DNA from: Lautropia sp.
GTDB taxonomy: Bacteria > Pseudomonadota > Gammaproteobacteria > Burkholderiales > Burkholderiaceae_E
Assembly (NCBI GenBank): GCA_013813615.1
Contig: JACCRJ010000702.1
Span: forward strand, 1 to 7,416
Length of the DNA stretch: 7,416 bases
Direction of reading: 5' to 3'
In this document: positions 1 through 5,892 of the stretch, one piece after another
Layout: each line of letters begins with the position of its first letter
Position numbering within the stretch: the stretch's first letter is position 1
Position numbers and translations under genes: made by a program
The notes under the pieces: model-generated
What the model saw: only the letters and a program-made list of their open reading frames with translations
The model's database searches: none
What the model was told of the DNA's origin: nothing

Positions 1-109
1 GCGCGCGCACGGGCGGGGACTGCCCGCCGGAAAGCTTCTGTGCATCAACCAGCGGACCGATAGCAGGCTTCTCGGCCAGGAACCCGGCAGGAACGGCATG
101 AATCGACAT
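1..109 (-). CDS. Possible 5' end of an unidentified gene, cut by the left edge
   Basis: An ATG at 107-109 opens a frame of 36 codons that runs off the window; it begins MSIHAVPAGFLAEKPAIGPL. I do not recognise the protein and assign no function. In favour of a real gene: the frame stays open to the edge, it lies on the same strand as its neighbours, the gap to ubiA could hold its own promoter, and a LexA-box-like sequence sits 22-37 bases upstream of the ATG. Against: there is no clear Shine-Dalgarno sequence before the ATG, third-position GC looks only moderate for this genome, and part of the frame (12-28) is a perfect inverted repeat. If real, it may be a DNA-damage-inducible gene, but that rests only on the imperfect box. 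A plus-strand frame is also open across this stretch but looks less protein-like. Confidence 0.35.
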   Translation of the reverse strand, partial: MSIHAVPAGFLAEKPAIGPLVDAQKLSGGQSPPVRA

Positions 110-131
110 GCCGGAAGTCTAGCCGAAAACA

Positions 132-147
132 CTGTATATCCGTACTG
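132..147 (-). promoter_or_regulatory. LexA-box-like palindrome (imperfect)
   Basis: On the minus strand this reads CAGTACGGATATACAG. It matches the gammaproteobacterial and betaproteobacterial SOS-box consensus CTGTATATATATACAG at 12 of 16 positions. The downstream half (TATACAG) is intact, while the upstream half has CAG in place of CTG. It lies 22 bases before the ATG at 109 and overlaps a TATACA that could serve as a -10 element, which is how LexA commonly represses. The damaged half-site means binding may be weak or absent. Confidence 0.35.
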
Positions 148-247
148 CACTTGCGCCTTCGAAAGCAGGGCTAAGACAGTTGAGGGCTTGAAGGCACGCT
201 TCGGCCCCTGAAGCCTGATGCTTGGCCTTCGGCCGTCGGCACCGCCG

Positions 248-1123
248 TCAGCGCCAGGGCAAACCGAGCAATACGCCGAGGAAAACCGCCGCGCCGAACC
301 AGGTGTTGTGGTTGAAAGCCTTGAAGCAGCCGTCGCGGTCGCGGTGCCTGATGAGGCCGAAATGATAGGTAGCCACCGCCGCCGCCAGCACCAGCCCGAC
401 CCCCATCCCCGGCCCCAGGCCTTCCAGCACGGCCGCCCACGCGATAAGCAGGAGGCTCAGCAGGTAGCAGGACATCACCGCAAGGACGTCATGGCGCCCG
501 AAGGTGATAGCCGCGGTCCTGATGCCGATTTTCAGATCATCGTCGCGGTCGACCATCGCATATTCCGTGTCGTAGGCGATCGCCCAGGTCACGTTGGCCG
601 CAAGCAGGATCCAGCAGCTCGCCGGCAGTTCGCCCCGCACGGCGGCGAATGCCATCGGGATGCCGAAGCCGAAGGCGATCCCAAGGTAGGCCTGGGGGAT
701 GGCGAAGAAGCGCTTGAAGAACGGATAGCTGGCAGCGACGAATGCCGCCACCCCCGCCAGCGCCCAGGTCAGACGCCCGAAGGGAATCACCAGCGGCAGG
801 GCCAGCAGGCTCAGCACCGCGAAGACCATCACCGCCTCCCAGGGCGCGATCCGCCCGGCCGCAAGCGGCCGATCCCGCGTGCGCTTGACGGCACCGTCGA
901 AATCGCGATCTGCCCAGTCGTTGATGGCGCAGCCGGCCGAGCGCATCAACAGGGTACCGACAGAAAAGGCGAATAACGCGTACAGCTCCGGCACGCCCCG
1001 CGCCGCGATGAACAGTGCCCACAGCGTCGGCCACAGCAGCAGCAGCGTGCCGATCGGCCGATGCAGGCGCACCAGCCTGGCATATTCATGGATCCGCTGC
1101 AAAGCCGACAGTTCCACGGTCAC
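248..1123 (-). CDS. ubiA: 4-hydroxybenzoate octaprenyltransferase UbiA
   Basis: Integral membrane prenyltransferase of ubiquinone synthesis: it transfers the polyprenyl chain from polyprenyl diphosphate to carbon 3 of 4-hydroxybenzoate in the inner membrane. The 291-residue product matches the family length (E. coli UbiA has 290). Both Asp-rich, Mg-diphosphate-binding motifs are present: NDWADRDFD at residues 68-76 and YDTEYAMVDRDDD at 184-196. Other family landmarks are HRPIGTLLLLWPTLWALF (21-38), GIPMAFAAV (154-162) and CFKAFNHN (256-263), set among about eight or nine hydrophobic segments. The frame is open further upstream into lapB, but homology begins at the GTG at 1123, which has a GGAGGG ribosome site 10 bases ahead; a second GTG at 1117 fits less well. 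It follows lapB by 58 bp. No ubiC (chorismate lyase) is visible, so 4-hydroxybenzoate must be supplied from elsewhere. Confidence 0.95.
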   Translation of the reverse strand: MTVELSALQRIHEYARLVRLHRPIGTLLLLWPTLWALFIAARGVPELYALFAFSVGTLLMRSAGCAINDWADRDFDGAVKRTRDRPLAAGRIAPWEAVMVFAVLSLLALPLVIPFGRLTWALAGVAAFVAASYPFFKRFFAIPQAYLGIAFGFGIPMAFAAVRGELPASCWILLAANVTWAIAYDTEYAMVDRDDDLKIGIRTAAITFGRHDVLAVMSCYLLSLLLIAWAAVLEGLGPGMGVGLVLAAAVATYHFGLIRHRDRDGCFKAFNHNTWFGAAVFLGVLLGLPWR

Positions 1124-1133
1124 GCCGAAGAGA

Positions 1134-1139
1134 CCCTCC
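1134..1139 (-). promoter_or_regulatory. Ribosome binding site of ubiA
   Basis: GGAGGG on the minus strand, 10 bases before the GTG at 1123. It decides the start: the longer reading frame back to 1384 overlaps the end of lapB and has no UbiA-like sequence before this point. Confidence 0.7.
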
Positions 1140-1181
1140 GCTCCCGGGACGATGCGACACCGAAGCCGCCGGCCTCGCCCA

Positions 1182-2381
1182 TCAGGCCAGGGAATCCAGT
1201 TCCTCGGTCCGCCGCGGAGAATAGCTGTCCCAGCGGCTGCAGCCCGGGCACTGCCAATAGTAGTGCTGCGCCCGGAAGCCGCAGGCGCTGCAGACGTAGC
1301 GCGACATCCTCTCGGCTTGGCGCTTGACCAGAAGATGAAGCGCCGCCTCGTCAAGGTCAGCCGCGCTGCCGGCCCCGCCGGCACCAGGACGGCGCTCGGA
1401 GAGATTCAGCAGGATCTGCAGGCCGAGCAGAGAGGGCTGCGTGATCAGGATCTGCCGCACCCAGTGGGCCGCCGCCGGCTTGCCGTCGAGTTTGGCGATG
1501 GCTGCGGCCAGCGCCCGGATGAGATCCGGCGACTGCGCGCCAGGGCCCAGTCGCTGCATGAGCGCGATCACGGCCCGCAGGCCTTCGGCGCCCCCGCCGG
1601 CCTCGCCGGCCGCCAGCCAGTCCTGCGCAATCAACGAAACGTAGTCCGGGCTCTTCAGGGCGACCTCTTCCCATACCTTCAGCGCTTCGGCCTGTGCCTC
1701 CTGCTGAAAGGCGATCTGCCCTAGGACGATCAGGGGCCGGGCATGGTCCGGCGCTTCCTCGCGGGCCTGCCGGGCATGCGCCAGCGCCTGGTCATGCTGC
1801 TTGGCCTGCAGGCTCGTCACCGCGAGTTCGCAGTAGGCGTGGGCGATGATCCGCCTGGCATCGGAGCCGGGCTGCGCCGCGGCGTCGCGCGCCAGGTCGA
1901 TGACCCGCTGCCAGTCGTGCGTGCGCTGCGCGATCTCCAGGCGCTGGCGGGAGGCGGCGGCAGCATAGGCCGTGCCCTGCAGCCGGTTGAAGGCGTCTTC
2001 GGCGCGGTCGATGAGGCCGGCCCTGAGGAAATCCTGCCCGAGTTCGAAGAGGGCATGTGCGGTCTGGTCGGCATCGAGGTCGCCGCGGTCTACCAGGTTC
2101 TGGTGGACCCGGATGGCACGCTCTGTTTCGCCGCGGCGGCGAAACAGAGAACCGAGCGCAAAGTGCAGTTCGATCGCTTCCGGCTCGATGCGCACGACTT
2201 CGACGAAGGCGTCGATCGCCATGTCGGACTGTTCGTTCAGCAGGAAGTTCAGGCCCTTCAGGTAGGCGCCGGAGAGGTTCTGCGGGGTGCGCGTCTCCAG
2301 GCTCCGCTCGCTCCGAGCGGCGGCCCAGCCGAGGCCGAAGAACAGCGGGATGGCCAGCAACCACCAGTACTCGAATTCCAT
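1182..2381 (-). CDS. lapB: LPS assembly regulator LapB (YciM), TPR and rubredoxin-like protein
   Basis: Inner-membrane protein that controls lipopolysaccharide synthesis. In E. coli LapB brings the deacetylase LpxC to the protease FtsH, keeping LPS in balance with phospholipid, and it is linked to LPS assembly. The 399-residue product (E. coli 389) starts with the conserved anchor MEFEYWWLLAIPLFFGLGW, a single membrane segment at about 5-22. A long helical repeat domain follows at about 35-330, with TPR-like units such as LKGLNFLLNEQSDMAIDAF (41-59) and LGSLFRRRGETERAI (76-90). The C-terminus holds the zinc-binding rubredoxin-like module with all four cysteines, C364, C367, C378 and C381. A low-complexity Gly/Ala linker (about 342-351) separates repeats and zinc domain. 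It starts 38 bp after lapA. There is no clear Shine-Dalgarno sequence at the ATG; the start rests on the conserved anchor. Confidence 0.96.
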   Translation of the reverse strand: MEFEYWWLLAIPLFFGLGWAAARSERSLETRTPQNLSGAYLKGLNFLLNEQSDMAIDAFVEVVRIEPEAIELHFALGSLFRRRGETERAIRVHQNLVDRGDLDADQTAHALFELGQDFLRAGLIDRAEDAFNRLQGTAYAAAASRQRLEIAQRTHDWQRVIDLARDAAAQPGSDARRIIAHAYCELAVTSLQAKQHDQALAHARQAREEAPDHARPLIVLGQIAFQQEAQAEALKVWEEVALKSPDYVSLIAQDWLAAGEAGGGAEGLRAVIALMQRLGPGAQSPDLIRALAAAIAKLDGKPAAAHWVRQILITQPSLLGLQILLNLSERRPGAGGAGSAADLDEAALHLLVKRQAERMSRYVCSACGFRAQHYYWQCPGCSRWDSYSPRRTEELDSLA

Positions 2382-2419
2382 GACTGGGTACTACGGCGCC
2401 GGCGCAGGACACGCGGCCA

Positions 2420-2743
2420 TCAGGGCGGCGGCAGTTGCGCGGCGATCGCCTCGATTTCGGCCTGCGCCTTCTGCTCGGGATCACGCTGGCGCTGCAGCCG
2501 GTCCAGGTCTCGCTTGAGACGCGCAACCAGCCGGCGCTGGCGGAACAGGCGTGGCATGAAGGTGGCGAAGCCGAGCAGCAAGCCCAGCAGGAAAAACATC
2601 AGCAGGAATACGACGAGGGGCGCGGTAAGCGCGACATCCTGGTTCCCGAAAAAGCCCATCCGCACCGGGTCGGTATTTCCCAGCGCAAATCCAAGCAGCA
2701 CCACGAAGATTGCGAACTTGACCAGCCAGCTAATCAGGCGCAT
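2420..2743 (-). CDS. lapA: LapA family inner-membrane protein (DUF1049)
   Basis: Small membrane protein paired with LapB in LPS assembly and envelope homeostasis; its molecular activity is not well defined. The 107-residue product (E. coli LapA has 102) has two membrane segments, about residues 3-22 (ISWLVKFAIFVVLLGFALG) and 41-63 (APLVVFLLMFFLLGLLLGF). A basic, probably coiled-coil cytoplasmic tail (about 66-103, rich in R, K, L, E, Q) and a Pro-rich end follow. I start it at the ATG at 2743. An in-frame TTG six bases earlier would add only two residues, and the ribosome site is weak for either. It lies 15 bp after ihfB and 38 bp before lapB, so the three are almost certainly co-transcribed. 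The family call rests on topology, size and position more than on strict motifs. Confidence 0.9.
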   Translation of the reverse strand: MRLISWLVKFAIFVVLLGFALGNTDPVRMGFFGNQDVALTAPLVVFLLMFFLLGLLLGFATFMPRLFRQRRLVARLKRDLDRLQRQRDPEQKAQAEIEAIAAQLPPP

Positions 2744-2758
2744 CGGCAATCCGGGAAA

Positions 2759-3103
2759 TCAGTCGCCGCGCAAGGCGGCATCGACGCTTTCCCGCAGCTG
2801 CTTGCCGGGCTTGAAATGCGGTACCCGCTTTTCGGGAACCAGGACCTGCTCGCCCGACTTGGGGTTGCGGCCCATCCGCGGCGGGCGGTACGACAACGCG
2901 AAGCTGCCGAAGCCGCGGATCTCTATCCGATTGCCGTCAGCCAGCGCCCTGGCCATGGCGTCCAGCACTGTGCGTACCGCGTATTCCGCGTCCTTCGCCA
3001 CCAGCTGAGAGTAGCGGTCTGCAAGCCGGGCAATCAGCTCCGACTTGGTCATCGTCCCGGGGGCCGACTGGTCGTCGATATCGACCGGTTCCAGCGTCGC
3101 CAT
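2759..3103 (-). CDS. ihfB: Integration host factor beta subunit, possibly with an N-terminal extension
   Basis: DNA-bending protein of the HU/IHF family that pairs with IhfA, binds specific sites in the minor groove and bends DNA sharply for replication, recombination and transcription. The core begins [14 protein letters not shown] (ATG at 3052, 97 residues, close to E. coli's 94). It carries [10 protein letters not shown] (core 42-51), the DNA-contacting arm [13 protein letters not shown] with the intercalating proline at core position 64, and VPHFKPGK (77-84). I extend the gene to the ATG at 3103 because AAGGA lies 10 bases before it, whereas the site before 3052 is poor. The 17 extra codons ([17 protein letters not shown]) also have 16 of 18 third positions G or C, counting the core ATG, as a coding frame should here. 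Almost all known IhfB proteins start at MTKSEL, so the shorter form remains possible. Confidence 0.95.
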   Translation of the reverse strand: MATLEPVDIDDQSAPGTMTKSELIARLADRYSQLVAKDAEYAVRTVLDAMARALADGNRIEIRGFGSFALSYRPPRMGRNPKSGEQVLVPEKRVPHFKPGKQLRESVDAALRGD

Positions 3104-3113
3104 GCTCGCGAGG

Positions 3114-3118
3114 TCCTT
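3114..3118 (-). promoter_or_regulatory. Candidate ribosome binding site for the long form of ihfB
   Basis: AAGGA on the minus strand, 10 bases before the ATG at 3103. Before the core ATG at 3052 the only purine-rich match (GGGA) is two bases away, too close to act. This site is therefore the main reason to suspect that the N-terminal extension is translated. Confidence 0.5.
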
Positions 3119-3291
3119 GTTGTAACCAATGGCCGGTCCGAGCCCGGGCCGACAACTACACCACCAACGTACTACACCGCGTCACCGAACTACATCTCCA
3201 GTCCACCGCACCATCACAGCAGAGCTATGACGTGGCGGCAATCCAACCCAGCAGCCGCCGCGGATCGGCTCCGCCGGTCCGCCAGCGGGCG

Positions 3292-3330
3292 CCCCCTGGG
3301 GGGAAGCGCCGAAGGCGCTTCGGGGGGAGC
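3292..3330 (-). repeat. REP-like GC-rich hairpin directly after rpsA
   Basis: Starting two bases after the rpsA stop codon, the minus strand reads GCTCCCCCC, then a perfect 8-bp stem GAAGCGCC / GGCGCTTC with loop TTC (3303-3321), then CCCCCCAGGGGG. The outer C-run (3322-3327) can also pair with the G-run at 3292-3296, giving a nested structure. There is no T-tract, so it is not a classical intrinsic terminator. It could slow 3' exonucleases or help stop transcription after rpsA. From memory, very similar motifs recur between genes in Burkholderiales genomes, which suggests a dispersed repeat; one window cannot show copy number. Confidence 0.6.
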
Positions 3331-3331
3331 G

Positions 3332-5044
3332 TCACTTATCGGGGTTATCCAGCTTCGCCCGCAGCAGCGCACCCAGGTTGGTGGTACCGGTGACGGCCGA
3401 GGTTTCCGCCATCTTCTGCATCGCCTCTGCGGTATCGACAGTCTCGCGAGCCTTGATCGACAATGCAATCGAGCGGTTCTTCCGGTCGATGTTGATGATC
3501 ATGGACTCGAGGGTGCTGCCTTCGGTCAGGTGCAAGCGGGCATCTTCCACCCGGTCCCGCGAGATCTCCGAGGCCCTCAGGTAGCCTTCGACTTCGGGTT
3601 CGATCAGGACCGTGGCACCACGGGCATCCACGCTGGTGATCGTGCCGGTCACGATGGAACCTTTGTCGTGGGCGGCGGCGAAGTTGGTGAACGGATCCCC
3701 TTCAAGCTGCTTGATGCCCAGCGAGATGCGCTCGCGCTCGACGTCGATGCCCAGGACCACCGCCTCGACCTCGTCGCCCTTCTTGAAGTCGCGGACGGCT
3801 TCCTCGCCGGTCTTGTGCCAGGACAGGTCCGACAGGTGAACCAGTCCGTCGATTCCGCCGGGCAGGCCGATGAAGACGCCGAAGTCGGTGATCGACTTGA
3901 TGGAGCCCGACACCTTGTCGTTGCGCCGGTGGTTCTCCGAGAATTCCTGCCAGGGATTGGCGCGGCACTGCTTCATGCCCAGCGAAATCCGGCGGCGGTC
4001 CTCGTCGATCTCCAGGACCATCACCTCGACTTCGTCGCCCAGGGCGACCACCTTGCCCGGGTTGACGTTCTTGTTGGTCCAATCCATCTCCGAGACGTGC
4101 ACCAGGCCTTCGATGCCCGGTTCGATCTCGACGAACGCACCGTAGTCGGTGATGTTGGTGATCTTGCCGAACATGCGCGTGCCCTGCGGATAGCGCCGGC
4201 CGATGCCGACCCACGGATCCTCGCCGAGCTGCTTGATGCCGAGCGAGACGCGGTTCTTCTCCTGGTCGAACTTGAGCACCTTGGCGGTGATCTCCTGGCC
4301 GACCTGCAGGACTTCCGACGGGTGGCGCACGCGCCGCCAGGCCATGTCGGTGATGTGCAGCAGGCCGTCGATGCCGCCGAGATCCACGAACGCACCGTAG
4401 TCGGTGATGTTCTTGACGACCCCGTTGACGACGGCGCCTTCGGCCAGCGTCTCCAGCAGCTTGGCGCGTTCTTCGCCTTGCGAGAGCTCTATCACCGCGC
4501 GGCGCGACAACACCACGTTGTTGCGGCGACGGTCCAGCTTGATGACCTTGAACTCCAGGGTCTTGCCCTCATAGGGCGTCGTGTCCTTGACAGGCCGTGT
4601 GTCGATCAGCGAGCCCGGCAGGAACGCGCGGATGCCGTTGGTCATGACGGTCAGGCCGCCCTTGACCTTGCCGGTGACCGTGCCGGTCACGAGGTCACCC
4701 GCTTCCAGCGACTGCTCCAGCTGGACCCAGGCGGCGAGGCGCTTGGCGCGGTCCCGCGACAGGCGGGTTTCGCCGAAACCGTCTTCCAGCGAATCGATGG
4801 CGACCGAGACGAAATCCCCGACCGCGACTTCCAGTTCACCGCGATCGTTGTAAAACTCTTCTACCGGAACGTAGCTCTCGGATTTCAGCCCCGCATTGAC
4901 GACGACGTAGTTGTGGTCGACGCGGACGACTTCCGCGGTGATCACCTCTCCCTGGCGCATCTCCTGCCGGGAAAGCGATTCTTCGAACAACGCTGCGAAA
5001 CTCTCTTCTTCCTGTACCGGGCTTTCCGAAACTGCTGTGCTCAT
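3332..5044 (-). CDS. rpsA: 30S ribosomal protein S1
   Basis: RNA-binding ribosomal protein that captures and unfolds mRNA for initiation on the 30S subunit, especially for messages with weak Shine-Dalgarno sequences. The 570-residue product (E. coli 557) has six S1 domains at about 31-98, 116-181, 202-272, 287-360, 376-447 and 461-533. Domains 1 and 2 are the divergent ribosome-binding pair. Domains 3 to 5 carry the classic cores [39 protein letters not shown] and [20 protein letters not shown] and end in SLGIKQ or SLGMKQ. The tail [14 protein letters not shown] is typical of betaproteobacteria. The ATG at 5044 begins [20 protein letters not shown], as expected; the ribosome site is weak (GGAA, 6 bases away). 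The gaps on both sides (161 and 228 bp) hold stem-loops, fitting independent control of this highly expressed, autoregulated protein. Confidence 0.98.
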   Translation of the reverse strand: MSTAVSESPVQEEESFAALFEESLSRQEMRQGEVITAEVVRVDHNYVVVNAGLKSESYVPVEEFYNDRGELEVAVGDFVSVAIDSLEDGFGETRLSRDRAKRLAAWVQLEQSLEAGDLVTGTVTGKVKGGLTVMTNGIRAFLPGSLIDTRPVKDTTPYEGKTLEFKVIKLDRRRNNVVLSRRAVIELSQGEERAKLLETLAEGAVVNGVVKNITDYGAFVDLGGIDGLLHITDMAWRRVRHPSEVLQVGQEITAKVLKFDQEKNRVSLGIKQLGEDPWVGIGRRYPQGTRMFGKITNITDYGAFVEIEPGIEGLVHVSEMDWTNKNVNPGKVVALGDEVEVMVLEIDEDRRRISLGMKQCRANPWQEFSENHRRNDKVSGSIKSITDFGVFIGLPGGIDGLVHLSDLSWHKTGEEAVRDFKKGDEVEAVVLGIDVERERISLGIKQLEGDPFTNFAAAHDKGSIVTGTITSVDARGATVLIEPEVEGYLRASEISRDRVEDARLHLTEGSTLESMIINIDRKNRSIALSIKARETVDTAEAMQKMAETSAVTGTTNLGALLRAKLDNPDK

Positions 5045-5128
5045 TGAATTCCATAAGGTTCACGCCAGGCGAGATTCACCGGAACCATCGCGCCAGCGGT
5101 GTTTGACAAAAGACCTGCCGTGATTGCC

Positions 5129-5171
5129 GCGCCGGCGCTGTCGTGACCGCGGTCGTGACCGCGGTCGTAAC
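5129..5171 (-). repeat. Tandem 12-bp repeats forming a strong hairpin between cmk and rpsA
   Basis: The 12-base unit GTCGTGACCGCG (plus strand) occurs at 5140-5151 and 5152-5163, with a partial third copy (GTCGTAAC) at 5164-5171. Each unit junction creates the perfect palindrome GACCGCGGTC, at 5145-5154 and 5157-5166. In the minus-strand transcript the two palindromes pair with each other as a 9-bp stem GACCGCGGT / ACCGCGGTC with loop CACG (5145-5166). A third palindrome, GCGCCGGCGC, lies at 5129-5138. The nearest T-rich stretch (TCTTTT) is some 28 bases downstream of the hairpin, so it is not a standard terminator. It may act as a processing or attenuation element or as an operator before rpsA; the function is unknown. 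Confidence 0.6.
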
Positions 5172-5205
5172 AGTACCTCGTGGCGCAAACTCGATGGTCA
5201 GGCAC

Positions 5206-5892
5206 CTACCCCCGCACTGCCCCGCCCGCTATTGCCTTCCAGGCTCCCAACACCTGCTCGATGGTCTGTTCTATCGAGAGGTGCGTGGAATCTATGACAA
5301 TGGCGTCCTCTGCGGCTCTGAGCGGCGAAACGGCGCGATTGGCATCGCGATTGTCCCGGTCACGCAGGACCCTCGAAAGGCCAGTGATGTTACTGGAAAA
5401 ACCCTTTTCGATCAACTGTTTATGCCTGCGCTCGGCTCGGGACTGCACGTCTGCCGTGAGGAATATCTTCAACTTCGCGTCCGGGAAGATCGCCGTCCCC
5501 ATGTCGCGGCCGTCCGCGACCAGCCCCGGCGATGTGCGAAACCGTCGCTGGATGTCCACCAGCGCCTGGCGTACGCCCGGCAGGACCGCCAGGCGCGAAG
5601 CGGCCGCACCGATGCCTTCCTCGCGGATCTGGTCGCTGACGTCCTGCCCGTCCAGGCGGATACGGCCGTCGACGAATTCAGGTCTCAAGGCGCCGGCGAT
5701 CGCGATCAGCGCCGGTTCGTCGTCCAGTTCGACGCCGGCAACCTGCGCCTCGAGGGACACCAGGCGGTAGAGCGATCCGCTGTCCAGGTAATTGAACGCC
5801 AGCCGCTTCGCCACGCCGGCGGCGATCGTGCCTTTGCCCGACGCCGTCGGACCGTCGATGGCAATGACAGGTGCCGCTGACGGACCGCTCAT
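5206..5892 (-). CDS. cmk: (d)CMP kinase
   Basis: Cytosolic nucleoside monophosphate kinase that phosphorylates CMP and dCMP with ATP, feeding CTP and dCTP pools. The 228-residue product (E. coli 227) shows the P-loop [11 protein letters not shown] (12-22), the substrate-side LDSGSLYR (36-43), the CMP-binding and catalytic [13 protein letters not shown] (127-139), and the lid and C-terminal motifs [15 protein letters not shown] (167-181) and DSTHLSIEQ (201-209). The reading frame is open far upstream inside aroA in another frame, but homology starts at the ATG at 5892. This ATG overlaps the aroA stop as ATGA (5889-5892). No good Shine-Dalgarno is visible, so translation probably depends on ribosomes finishing aroA. 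The stop is TAG, unlike the TGA used by the other confident genes here. Confidence 0.97.
   Translation of the reverse strand: MSGPSAAPVIAIDGPTASGKGTIAAGVAKRLAFNYLDSGSLYRLVSLEAQVAGVELDDEPALIAIAGALRPEFVDGRIRLDGQDVSDQIREEGIGAAASRLAVLPGVRQALVDIQRRFRTSPGLVADGRDMGTAIFPDAKLKIFLTADVQSRAERRHKQLIEKGFSSNITGLSRVLRDRDNRDANRAVSPLRAAEDAIVIDSTHLSIEQTIEQVLGAWKAIAGGAVRG

Noticed and set aside
12..28. GGCGGG / CCCGCC inverted repeat at the left edge
   Set aside because: It is only 6 bp with a 5-base loop, has no T-tract, and may lie inside a coding frame; chance in GC-rich DNA is likely.
180..234. Possible intrinsic terminator after ubiA
   Set aside because: Short hairpins exist, such as GGCC-GAA-GGCC at 224-234, and a broken GAAG/CTTC stem near 195-205. 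Stems are short or interrupted and no T-tract follows.
218..976. A 252-codon plus-strand open frame opposite ubiA
   Set aside because: It is a shadow of ubiA. The ubiA frame has both catalytic Asp-rich motifs and the membrane segments, while this one has no features.
2435..5047. An 870-codon plus-strand open frame across lapA, ihfB and rpsA
   Set aside because: It is the antisense shadow of three certain genes in GC-rich DNA. Its sequence is rich in Arg, Asp, Gly and His without recognisable domains, and it crosses gene boundaries.
5081..5109. Near-consensus -35 (TTGTCA, minus strand, 5104-5109) as an rpsA promoter
   Set aside because: At 15-18 bases spacing the -10 candidates (ATGGTT, TGGTTC, GGTTCC, GTTCCG) are poor, so I do not call a promoter, although rpsA probably has one in this gap.
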